From positions 1 to 64,000 of the forward strand of contig NQMI01000126.1 in NCBI GenBank assembly GCA_002270565.1: DNA of 64,000 nt, read 5' to 3'. The position numbers were made by a program, and so were the translations under genes. This DNA is from Stenocarpella maydis. Lineage: Eukaryota; Ascomycota; Sordariomycetes; Diaporthales; Diaporthaceae. Shown piece by piece: positions 1-9,998 of the stretch. Numbering within the stretch: the stretch's first letter is position 1; each line of letters starts with the position of its first letter. The notes under the pieces are model-generated. The model ran no database searches. It was not told where the DNA came from and was given only the letters and a program-made list of their open reading frames with translations.

Positions 1-828
1 GGGGGGGACCCCAAACAGGCAAAGCAGTTCTTTACTAGCTGCTTGCCGCACTTTAAGGCAAACTGCATAAGGGATTTAATATTCTAATAGCTATAATACT
101 ACTTAGCGATGCCCTCAATCTTATAGTCATAAATCTCACTATTATCACAAGCATCACATTTAACTAGGGTTTAAAAGGGTCCTACCACCGCCCAGGCGGG
201 TCGGAGGAGGAGGGCCAGCAGCAGCTAAACATGGCTAAGCATAGCTACAAAGACTTGGCAGGAGGATATTTTAGCAATAGGAATCACTTCTAATAATGGA
301 ATCAGTTGATAAGGAAAGATTAAATATAGGTTAGTCGATGAATTTGTGATATAGAATAGCATTCAGTTCAGCCCGTGTGTTTCGGGCAGGGTCGCATTGT
401 GGTTGCCCTTTGAAGGCCGATTCGGGCAATTGACAATGGGTCTTGGAACAACCTTGTATTGAATTAAGTTGGCTTCTGTAAGCCTCCTTATTACCCCGCG
501 AGGTGTCTCACCCCTGCGCACGCTGCGGTAGGCTCTGTGCAAATTTGCAATTGCCGGAAAGTCGCCCTCAACACACCATCTTTGTCCAAGAGCAGCCAAC
601 CATGGCCCTAGTAATGCCCAAAATAAGTACATACAAACTTCAAAAATCAGGCTATCCAATGCACTAGGTAATATACTTTTTGGGTAAGAAATAAGGGTAA
701 TGCAGGGGTCTGAATTAGGTGCAAATGCAGGCCAAAAAAATCGACTCACGGCAACCAAACTCATCTTGCGTCGCCGGCACCGACTAGGCGTTTTAACTCC
801 CAGCGAAAATCGCTCTGAACTCGCAAAG

Positions 829-950
829 AAGTCTAGGGTAAACTTCCTTACTAGACAGGTCTATGGTAACTCCTTACAAGAAAGTCTAGGGTAACTCCTT
901 GCAGGGACAGGTTGCCAAGAGCCCTTTGCTGAGCGTTCGTTTTTAAACCA
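829..950 (-). repeat. inverted partner of the repeat at 61297-61417
   Basis: This stretch contains two to three imperfect copies of a unit with core GTCTAGGGTAACTCCTT, followed by TTGCTGAGCG and then TTTTTAAACC. Read on the minus strand it matches 61297-61417 in the same order: GTTTAAA, CGCTCAGCA, GGGC, TTGG, then copies of AAGGAGTTACCCTAGAC. The match is imperfect but collinear over roughly 120 bp, so the two are copies of one repeat family in opposite orientation. It may be the terminal part of a transposable element; the family is unknown. Confidence 0.7.
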
Positions 951-3165
951 CCCTTTTCTGTTGAAGATATAGGCCTAATAGGCCCATAGCATTTAACCCT
1001 TACTTTTAAAATGGAAATGGGAGAAAGAAATATAAGTAAGAAAAGCCCCCTTATAAAAGGAAATCTATCTACTGAAGAAATAGTGGCTAGAGGGCCCTAT
1101 TAGCCCTCCTCTAATCCACTAACTTGCTAGAACCTAATAGGCCTCAGGGAAACAAACCTGGAATTTAGGGTGCTGGAAGGGCTTTTGTAAGCCCTTCTGC
1201 TACCATTTTACTGTTCTCGAGGTATTTAACTTCGAGGTTCCCCTTCTGAACTTCAGAACGTAGGTAGTCTGGGTTTACCTAAGAGCGGTATTGCTTAAGT
1301 TTCGTTGATTGGTTTGTGAAGGGGGTTTTCCTTAGCAGTGACGAAAGCGCCCTATTATCCTCCCATAGGAGATATTTGGGCCTAGGAATATGGCCTATTC
1401 AGTTCTATATGGAGCCCCCTACGAAGACAACTGATTTCCCGAGTGCTCTATAGGCCCTATAAAATTCAGCCTCTAGCTTGATAACCGCTAAGTGCTTCGT
1501 CGCTTTGATTTCAAGAAATAGGGCCCTTTTCCTTTCCTAGGGGTAAATTACATTACCATACGTTGATTTTAGAGGAGCCTTATCCCCCAGCATAGTCCGC
1601 TATCAGAATGAGCTATAGGCTCTAGGAGAAGAGCTCTTGTAGGGAAGTCTTTGAAGGACCGCCTAGCAGATAACCTAATAGCCAAAGGTGTCGATGGCGC
1701 TTTTAGGTACCTAAATAAAGGTTCTGTGCCGCTTACTAAATTGCTGAGGATTAGATGGGCTTGGATGGCTCTGGCTAGCCCACTGGGAAACCGGAAGCTT
1801 GATAATCAGCGCCTGTTTGGGGTACTAAAACATAGCGGTACCTTTACTATAGGGCCTGGAAGCGCTTGTGTCGAATTCGTTCGAGTATAGGCCCTTCGAT
1901 AGGGCCTAAGTGGACTAAGTTTGGCTGGAGAAGAACTAAAACAGGCCTAGAACCCTCTAAGGTGAAGGTTCTAAGCCCTGCCTATTAGGCTATAAAGGTA
2001 AGACCCCCTATCCTTATCTATAGAAATTTCTGCTAAATACTCTATAGTCCCAAGGATCTACTGTTTAGCGGGCCCTTTTTGCTCTCTCTCTGCCTTATTA
2101 TTGGGCAGCTGTAGAATTGATATCCCCTCCTGAGGGTGCTAACCCTGCTAAACGCTGAGAGTCCTGGCACCCGGCTCGTCTTTAGCCCTGTTGCCTAGCA
2201 CTTAGTCTCGCCATATAACCCAGTTAGCGTGAGGAGCCTGCTGCTTCTGGGTATCGTCTACTTGCCTGAGCTATGTAGGAAGTTATTGAAGTTGCCCTGC
2301 TGTTAAGCTAACCTGCTGGTAGCGAGGTTGAGATGGAGTCCCTAATTAGGCAGCTAAGGTATAGTTATAGCACTTTGCTAACCCGTGGCTGATATTCCTA
2401 CTGCGGGTTGATCCTCCCAAGCCGAGGTATGTTAGGTTCTGGCGTTGATTGTGATAGGCCTACTTCTCAGATCTTTAAAGGCTAGACTAGCATTTGTTAT
2501 GGGCTCTCTGAGCTGTTCTACTGTTGTGGATGCATTAAAGGATATACTGATGCTGAGCAGCGTGCTTATAATCGTTATCTTACTGAGTAGCATGAGTACT
2601 GGCACTAGCGTTGCTATAGTAAGATCCTAGACCCTACATAACCAACCCAGGCCTTCCTTAGCTAGTAGTAAGCTGCTATAGGTATTCTAGGTGGTAATAA
2701 TAATAGCGACTGGTTTAAGTATTCGACCTGTGGCATTTACCGCCACCCTTGGCTATAAAGCAGCACTTACCTGGAGATCTGCATTTACTATAATGATATT
2801 AATAATAAAGAGCAGCTAACCCCCTAGGATGACTAATTCTATAGATTAGGGGTTTTAAAGCAGCAGATATTCAGTTAATAAATAATAATTTATGCTTTCC
2901 TCTAACTAGCATATGCTACTATTATTCTTACTTGCTATTCTTTTTTAATAAGTATTTAGCTTGGTTTTTGAGTGTTTCCTGTTAACTATTTCTTTCTTCT
3001 AGTACTAAAATACCTACCTACTAACTAATAAGAGGAATACAGCCTAGGATATTAACTCTACGCTTATAAGTCTGTGCGGTAATAGAGTCCGCTTGCTGAA
3101 GACCACTATTTGCGGGTGAATGGTGTATTTGAGCCGGTTGTAAGGCGCAGTAGAGATAGAGTTGT

Positions 3166-3210
3166 GCCCTTGCTAATGAAGCCCTTGCTGATGAAGCCCT
3201 TGCTGATGAA
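3166..3210. repeat. three 15-bp tandem repeats
   Basis: Three head-to-tail copies of a 15-bp unit, GCCCTTGCTGATGAA, lie here; the first copy differs by one transition (TAATGAA). The block sits inside the degenerate left-end region, not in a recognisable gene. Confidence 0.85.
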
Positions 3211-3617
3211 GCGCCTTGTTAAGGAAAAAGTCCTTACGCGCTAATTACGTATGTTTAGTATATGCGGATCCCTCTGGCTTAAAAAAGAAGCCGGCTAGGG
3301 GATTAGTTTTTTGCTTTATGTATTACTTGTACCTGCAACCTTCGGGTTACAGGCGCTTAGAGGCTTAATACTATTGGCATTTATTATTTTGCCTTCTGCT
3401 GGCTATACTACTTGGTGTTATTCCCAGGTTACGTGATCCGGCATTTATAAGGCAGAGAGAAAGCTTCGCTTGTGGTTGCCCTTTTTGCGGGCGAGAACGC
3501 TCTGAGGTATGGGGATAAGCAGAATGCTATGCTGCAAGCGGAGTGGGCTAGTATATCTTGTATGCTTTGCGTGCGAGATATATGTTCCGCTCTGCTGATC
3601 CCTGGGCCGCTGGGTGT

Positions 3618-3662
3618 GCGAGTTGACGATTAGCGAGTTGACGATTGGCGAGTTGATGATTG
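3618..3662. repeat. three 15-bp tandem repeats
   Basis: Three adjacent 15-bp units of the form GCGAGTTGACGATTG are present, differing by one or two bases. They lie between the degenerate left end and the first intact gene. Confidence 0.85.
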
Positions 3663-4283
3663 CTTCGGGCTGGCAATAGAATGTAGATACTAGGGCTGAC
3701 AATTGAGCCAGCGGCCCCAAGGTCTATTTTACAGCAGAGGTGGTGACAGGAGGTGCCGAGGGTACCCAGGTAAGTAGAATATAAAGAAGGGCTTGTGCTT
3801 GTTGGTCGAGTAAGGCTGTGCCCACGCCTTCTGGCTTTCTAGCCTGGATGGGTAAGCTCCTGGTCCGCCTCTGATGTTGTCGTGCCTTGCCCGACAGGCA
3901 ACTTGACGAACAGCGACTCAGTTCGAACAAGCGTTCAACTGCGAGGTGACACAAGCTTGCTGTAACTGATGATGACACACAAACCTGGAAGCTACTGGTC
4001 CGGGGCGTTAGGACTGCCGCCGTCGTCGACTACTTTCTGCCTCCTCCTGCTTGTATGGACGCAAGCTCTCAAGATTCCTATTCGCCTTTTCTCGTGTTCT
4101 ATCCACATTGTTTTCACCCCCCCCCCAATCTCCTTCTACCTGCCCACACACTTTCTGTCTGTCCCTCTCTCTTGGCCCCCTTTGCCTCGCCTTCTGCGTT
4201 GTCCTGCTTCTCTGGCAGATCCAGTTCTTCCAAATGCCACACAGAAGCCCGCCCCCCCCTCTCCAAGCGAGGCTCGAGTCCCT

Positions 4284-5630
4284 ATGAGACTTCGCATAGA
4301 TTCTTGGGCTTTTGTAAACCAACAGGACTTGTCACCTCTCTTCAATGGTCACATTCCGGGCGAGATCCGCAACCTCATCTTTGAGTTCACGCTCGCTGAG
4401 TCTACTGTGCCGGCGCCGGATCGCCCCATCTCATTCGACTTCTTTGCCCGTGATGACCATGGGAAGCTCGATGATGACCCTTTTGACGACCTGGAAAGCA
4501 GACCAAGTGGCTCTTCACGAGGCTCGACATCATCCATGGAGACTGAGGCCCAGATGCTCAGCCACGAGAGTGGCCCGGCGCCCCCGGTCCAGGCGCCTTC
4601 AGTCTCAGCCTTTCTACGTCAACCAGAGGTTGTCAACAGCTGGGATTGGTTTCGGCCCGGATACGCAGGGCAGCGGAAAGTCTCCACGGCCTTGCTCCAA
4701 ACATGTCGACGCGCCTACCGGGAGACCTATACATTTCCATCTCAAAGCACCAAGATCTTCTACAACAACAGGGGGCCGGGATGGTGTCCACAGTCCCCCA
4801 GTCAATATGTCTCTGATCTTGCCCCAGCAGCCGCTCAACAGCTTCGGAACCTGCACATCTTCTCACAGATGTGGTTTCTCGAGCGAGACCTCATGGATAT
4901 GGTGACTGGGATCTTCAGTGCCTACGAGCATCGTGAGGCAAATGGCCATTTGGTGCCCTTCAGTAACCCTCGTACGCAGACGCAGATGCACCTGATAGCG
5001 CCTTTCTCACTCATCCCTCCCCCCTTTCCCTGGGGTGCGGTTGCAGCTCCAGCTCCTCGCCCACGTCGGGGGCCGCCTGTCCTTCCTCCTGTCAGTGCAT
5101 ATCCTACGGGTTTCGTAGGACCAGCACTTTGGCGGGAATCACCAGCACGAGCAACCTCGATCCCTTCCGAGGCCGCAGCCTTGCGACCATGGCGAGTGAC
5201 GGAGCACATCACAAGTTTGCGTATTTATCTACGCCGCACAGATTGGTGGGACTGGGAGACCAACTCGCCACTGGTCATTAGCCCCTTCAGCCCAATCCCT
5301 CAGTCCACGCTCCAACAGATGCAGCAAAGCATGCGCACCATGCAGCAGGCCGATCGACTGTTGGATGCACGCCTGCGGCTATCGACACCGAGCACGGTTC
5401 AGAACTGGGGCAACTGGGGTCTTCTCTTCCTTCGGATGCCCGAGCTCCAGACCCTGACCATCGACTTCGAGACGTCAGAGGACAAGAAGAGCGAGATGGA
5501 AACCATCGTTGCATGGGCCCACCAGCACTGGTGGTTCCCCGCGCTCCGGCGGTTATCAGGCACCGAGAGCGACCCGTACACCTTCTCGCACCTCCAGAGC
5601 AGCTACGCGCGGAGCCCCGTCCATCTATAG
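4284..5630 (+). CDS. conserved fungal protein of unknown function (F-box/LRR-like architecture)
   Basis: The frame is open from 3969, but the conserved part starts at the ATG at 4284 (MRLRIDSWAFVNQ), which gives 448 residues; the upstream residues are low-complexity and probably 5' untranslated. The N-terminus contains IPGEIRNLIFEF, the form usual in a large group of fungal proteins that begin with a short F-box-like 'lP.EiR..Iye' segment. Later come a Cys-Arg-Arg-Ala segment (TCRRAYRET), a Trp-rich segment (LRRTDWWDWETN) and RMPELQTLTIDF, which resembles a leucine-rich repeat strand. A Ser/acidic low-complexity stretch lies near residues 60-95. I know no function for this family. The C-terminus after about 5560 looks unlike conserved sequence, so the real end may be reached through an unseen intron. 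Confidence 0.75.
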   Translation: MRLRIDSWAFVNQQDLSPLFNGHIPGEIRNLIFEFTLAESTVPAPDRPISFDFFARDDHGKLDDDPFDDLESRPSGSSRGSTSSMETEAQMLSHESGPAPPVQAPSVSAFLRQPEVVNSWDWFRPGYAGQRKVSTALLQTCRRAYRETYTFPSQSTKIFYNNRGPGWCPQSPSQYVSDLAPAAAQQLRNLHIFSQMWFLERDLMDMVTGIFSAYEHREANGHLVPFSNPRTQTQMHLIAPFSLIPPPFPWGAVAAPAPRPRRGPPVLPPVSAYPTGFVGPALWRESPARATSIPSEAAALRPWRVTEHITSLRIYLRRTDWWDWETNSPLVISPFSPIPQSTLQQMQQSMRTMQQADRLLDARLRLSTPSTVQNWGNWGLLFLRMPELQTLTIDFETSEDKKSEMETIVAWAHQHWWFPALRRLSGTESDPYTFSHLQSSYARSPVHL

Positions 5631-6228
5631 CAGAGTCAGGCAGCGGGAAAGCATGTCAAGCACTAAGGGTAGATACACTAATCTCCTAGGGACCTCAATT
5701 CGTCTGTTCCCGAGACTATCGGGCTTCACAATTGATCAATGCTGTCATAATCCTCACTATGCCCTCCTTGCAATGCCTACCGTTTCGAGCTATATGTGCC
5801 CCATCCAAAGAAAAAAAAAAAAGGGGGGGGGGGAAAAAATAAAAAAAAAAAGGTCGTTGCCGCCTCGGCCATATCCTAAAATTTAACGTCCTCGCTATGT
5901 GCACAAATGTGCGATTGGGTGACTAGAACTTTTCCATACCGAGCCGTCATGCTATTCCGGCCCACTCATGGCCCGTTTTCCCGGCCACCTCACCGGCCGC
6001 GTATCGGTTTGCCGACCCGAATAATGCTGGGCCCGGCCGTCCAACTCATGCGCAAGACCAAGTGAATCTGTGCACGCCATCTTCGCGAAGCCTTATGCCC
6101 ACTCAGATTCACGCTTCCTCTTGTTTCGCCCGACTCATTATATGACGGCCATCCCCGTCTCGGTCCAAGCCAGCCGTCTCTCTCGTGTTCATTAGTGCCT
6201 TTGTTTGACCGGCAGTATTTGACGGGGC
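5631..6228. other. intergenic region between convergent genes
   Basis: About 600 bp between the ends of two convergent genes. It holds an A-run, G-run and A-run near 5809-5851 and no gene I can support. It presumably carries both 3' untranslated ends. Confidence 0.7.
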
Positions 6229-7917
6229 CTAGACACCTGGTGACACGGTTTTGATTGCGCCCATGGCTCTTGTCGATCGATACTGTAATTGGGGTGGCTC
6301 TCGTTCGCCGTCATCACTCCCATCATCAACCTCCAATATCCCGCCAGATGCACCGAGCGTGCTCGGTTCTGTATCCAGCATGGCCCTGTAGCCGTCGAAC
6401 CCTCCACTGACGGCCTGTCCCGCCTCACCGCTGCCTTTCGCGGCGGTTGGGCTTTTGTACGTGAGGCTAGGGCCTCGTCTTATGCTTTGTGGGCGGTAGC
6501 TCCTGGGTCGGATCGGCGCCTCGCTGAGCCTGGCTCTGAGAGACTCGTCCTGATCCAGCATGCGCTGCATTTCCTTCTCCGCCGATGCCTTGGTCCCACG
6601 AAGCCGATCCTTGATGTTAACCACCTCGTCGCTGCAGTCGCCATCCCTCAGGAACTGATGAGCCGCGTGCTCGCACATGGACTGGACGGCCTCGAGGCTC
6701 TTGTCCAGCTCATCAAAGACGTCGGGCCGCTGAGGGTTGCCGAGGCCCACTCCAAAAGAGGAGGAGGAATAACCACCACCGATCTTGGGGCGTGCGGCGG
6801 GTACGGAGCTGGGCTTAAGGGCTTGCGAGGTAAGCCTGTGGCCATTCCCGTTACCATAACCATTTGTGGTCATCGATATGAGTGGTTGGGGCGACCGGCT
6901 TGGGCTGAAGGCGGGCGACGGCCCGTCAGTCATGTTCTGGTCTGGCATGCTCCGAGTCGTGTCTGCCTGAATCCCCCCTGGTGCTCCCAGCAACTCCTCC
7001 TGGTTCCCATCGGCTGCTGTTGGTGGTGGGATGACTTTAGAACCCACCACCTGTGGTGGCCCAAGATCGATATACGTATCACTATTGCAGGAGGTCTCGT
7101 CTACTGATGCCGACGAGTCTTCATCGGGCACCTCTATCTCCGCCATCTTCTTGATCTGGGCGACCTTGGCGGCCATCTTGGCCTTGCGCATCAGGTTCCG
7201 GCTCGCACTCACAAACTTGACCAGCTCCTCGAAGAATGACTGCACGTAGCTGTCATAGTAGACCATGACGAGATTGCGGCTGCGGTACTTGCTGGGAGTG
7301 GCACCCTCGGCCGAAAGCATCGAGGCGGCGGCGGCGGCGCGTTTCTTGCTCAGCTGGGTCCTCCTAAGCGCGGCCCGCGCCTCAGCCGATGCAATGGCGA
7401 TGACCTGGCTCGTCTGTCCTTGGACAGCAGAAGGGCTCAAGGGCCGGTTGCCATTGCCCGACTCGTGCTCCTTGTGCGGCCTGTCAATGCAGCCCTTGGA
7501 TGCCGCGGACGCCCGCCGTGCCTCGTGTGCGGCATTCTTATCCCCCTCTAGGAACGCTCTATCCGCCGACGGCGCCGCGGGGTGCGTCTCCCCGTCGTCG
7601 TCAGGCTTGAGAGTCTGAGTGGAGCCGCGATTCCGCACGGATTTGGCCGATTTTGGCCGGCCGGTGGGGTCCAAGCTGGCGGAAGACTGCTGCTCTGCGA
7701 CACTGGCCAGGTCGAGCTGCCTCTGTTCTATCTGGCTGCTGAGCTCGTCGAGCCGCTTGGCCCAGTCGGGGCAGTGCTCCTTGAGGTTGGTCAGGGCCTC
7801 GATGGCGAGCTGCTTATCCTCGGGGACGGCCGAGGCATGGTGGCTCCGCCGTGAAGACGGGCCCGGCGGAGGGGCGGCTGAGGCTGGAATGCTGGGCGGC
7901 GAGTTGCGGCCGCTAGG
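6229..7917 (-). CDS. conserved ascomycete protein of unknown function, 5' end unresolved
   Basis: The frame is open from 7917 down to the stop at 6229. It has no ATG until deep inside (SMLSAEG), yet sequence before that looks conserved (AIEALTNLKEHCPDWAKRL, then a Gln/Glu-rich helix), so at least one upstream exon with the start codon is needed. A proline- and serine-rich frame beginning ATG at 8089 ends at a TAG just where this frame opens and is a candidate first exon, but I found no donor/acceptor pair with matching phase. The centre contains MVYYDSYVQSFFEELVKFV and a basic helix (RKAKMAAKVAQIKKMAEI), likely alpha-helical or coiled coil. A further conserved helix reads VQSMCEHAAHQFLRDGD. 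The remainder is low-complexity and probably disordered. It could be a scaffold or adaptor, but nothing in the sequence gives a biochemical activity. Confidence 0.7.
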   Translation of the reverse strand, partial: PSGRNSPPSIPASAAPPPGPSSRRSHHASAVPEDKQLAIEALTNLKEHCPDWAKRLDELSSQIEQRQLDLASVAEQQSSASLDPTGRPKSAKSVRNRGSTQTLKPDDDGETHPAAPSADRAFLEGDKNAAHEARRASAASKGCIDRPHKEHESGNGNRPLSPSAVQGQTSQVIAIASAEARAALRRTQLSKKRAAAAASMLSAEGATPSKYRSRNLVMVYYDSYVQSFFEELVKFVSASRNLMRKAKMAAKVAQIKKMAEIEVPDEDSSASVDETSCNSDTYIDLGPPQVVGSKVIPPPTAADGNQEELLGAPGGIQADTTRSMPDQNMTDGPSPAFSPSRSPQPLISMTTNGYGNGNGHRLTSQALKPSSVPAARPKIGGGYSSSSFGVGLGNPQRPDVFDELDKSLEAVQSMCEHAAHQFLRDGDCSDEVVNIKDRLRGTKASAEKEMQRMLDQDESLRARLSEAPIRPRSYRPQSIRRGPSLTYKSPTAAKGSGEAGQAVSGGFDGYRAMLDTEPSTLGASGGILEVDDGSDDGEREPPQLQYRSTRAMGAIKTVSPGV

Positions 7918-9998
7918 TTACAAGACCTAACCAGCCGCCGAGGGGGGAAGTAGAGCGACCCAGGGCGCTCGATCGCGACGGAGGAGGGGGAGGAATAGCG
8001 GACGGCGGAGGAGGACTGGAGCGGAGGCGCGACTGGGCCGGACCCACAATATTATGTGATGGCGACGGAGCTATGGCGCGGTTCACCATATACAGCGGAT
8101 TAGACAGGCGACGGGCGTGGAGCCACTCGGTGTCGCCCAGCGCCTTGGAGCTGGGTCAGTCGAGCAATGGCCGGGGGGCGGTGGCGGCGGTTGGTTGGGC
8201 TGGGCTGGGCTGGATCTGGCAACAAGCAGCAGGCCAACGCCGACCTGAACGTCAGCAACAGCGCCAGGCAATGAGCTCAGCCGGCGGGGAATCCGGGCAG
8301 AGCAACAAGTAGCGACACGGAGCGGGCCTGTGGTCAGATTTCAAGCGGATGGCTCAAGTCCCTCGGGCGGTATGGAGGTCCAGTTGAGGCGGCAGCGGTT
8401 GGGACGGGTTTCTGGTGCACGTCTTGGGTATATGGAGACGAGCTTGTGCTGGTCCTCGAGCCGACACGAGTCGAGCCAAGGAGGTCCAAGTCAGTTCAAC
8501 TCAATTCGATCTGGTGCGATCCGATCCAACAAAGGACTGGCAGCTCTCGAGCATGGTGTGTGTGGTGTCTGTGTGTACGTGGTATCCAGGCAGGTAGGGA
8601 AAGAAAAGGAAGTGGGCAATGGGGCGGAGCAAGGCCAGGCATTGGGGAGCCGACGGAAGCTTAGACTTGTAGTTGAGTCTGATGGAGGGGGAGCGTAGCA
8701 GCGTGGGTGGGGAGAGCTGCAATGTGGCATGAGGGGCTCTCTCCGTGTGCATACCAGGTATGTAACGAGTCTGATGGCATGCTGGACTGGCATATCCCGG
8801 CAGCAATACCCAGGCTGCAATATTTGGCCCCCAGCAGCTCTGCTCGTATACGACTGCCGCCATGTCGTGCAAGAGATTGCCAACCATGGCGTCAGCTTAT
8901 ATGATTTATTTCCGAGTCGCAGGCCCTGTTGGTGTGCCCTCGTACACGAGTCGCCAAGTTCCAAGCCGATGAGATCAGATCGAGGGTGGCTGACCAGGGC
9001 CCACCAAACAACACAGCTTGCTTCCCTACACCAAACTAGTAGACTATGAAGTGCAGATGCCTAGGATGGCAGGCACTGCAATGCATGCCATCATGCTGTA
9101 GCATCATTCCCGAAGACCCGTTGCTTTGTACTATGTTTATATAGTGCAGTGTACTCCGTACTGTGAGACGATTTGTTTTTCATCCCCCCCCCTCACCCCT
9201 CCAGCCTTGCTTTAACTCGGTTGCTATCCTCCGTAACCGCCGTTCGACGCAAGCCATCGTACACTACACTAGTCGCAAGACTTAGACGAAAGCTTGCCTG
9301 GCCAGGACCGGGGTCACGCCTGTCGCCCAGGCCTGTGAGTCGTCCCATCACTCCAACCATTGTCTCCGGCTTCTTTTTGTCCTCAGGGACCGGGGGCCGA
9401 CGTTGAACCTAATTATACAATTAAATACCGATATCGAACACACGGTAGGGCGCGCCAAGGATAGTGCTGTAGCCTAAGGTTCATTTTCCCCTCCTACGAA
9501 TCCACTAAACTGACAGGCATGACACGTGGGTTCAGGTGTGGGAGGCCAGGGGCCCAGAGTACCTAGGTAGATCGTGAGCCGTCCAGACTCCGGCGCCTGT
9601 CGAGACGTTGAGGATTGCACCCCCGCTGGCAACATTGAACGCTCAGCTGTCTCGCAGTCGCTACTGTGCAACGTCTGGCCGGGTTATTCCAATACTCGAC
9701 GCTTTGAGTCGTCTCCCCCCCGCAGCAAGGCACTCGTCCCAGGTCTAGACTGGCAGCCGGGTATGGGTTGAACAGTTGATTACACTCTCGGCCGGGCTGC
9801 CCTCTTTTGGTTGAAGAGACTGATACGGTGCCTTTCTTTGTGGGGTTCCAGGATGCTGAGACGTGGATGTCACAATGTGGACTTCCCGGACCAATGGTTC
9901 TCGCCATGAAATATAACGGACCTTGGGGTATTCGACCCATTGACCTGTACCCGCTTACCAGGCCGTCGTCCATGTGTGCTGAGAAATTGTCCCGACTC
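7918..9998. other. intergenic region, probably 5' region of the 6229-7917 gene
   Basis: About 2 kb lie between the open frame of the coiled-coil-like gene and the stop of the cofactor D gene. The first 200 bases may hold the missing first exon of the former. CT/GA-rich stretches between 8000 and 8700 on the minus strand are typical of fungal promoters and 5' leaders. I see no other conserved frame. Confidence 0.5.

Larger units (their letters stand above)
1..3440. other. degenerate repeat-derived region without an intact gene
   Basis: No reading frame here looks like a conserved protein and stop codons are frequent in all frames. The stretch is richer in A and T than the genes that follow. 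Short motifs related to TAGGGCC/GGCCCTA recur many times between about 1040 and 2000. This fits an old transposon relic mutated by RIP, but no transposase or reverse transcriptase motif could be recognised, so the family is unknown. One short inverted relative of this region lies near the right end of the window (see 829-950). Confidence 0.6.

Noticed and set aside
363..764. A 133-codon minus-strand frame in the left-end repeat region
   Set aside because: It lies in degenerate repeat DNA, has no recognisable motif, and no start context or neighbour supports it as a gene.
6289..7107. A 272-codon plus-strand frame
   Set aside because: It is the antisense shadow of the conserved minus-strand gene at 6229-7917, which has the recognisable helices and conserved segments.
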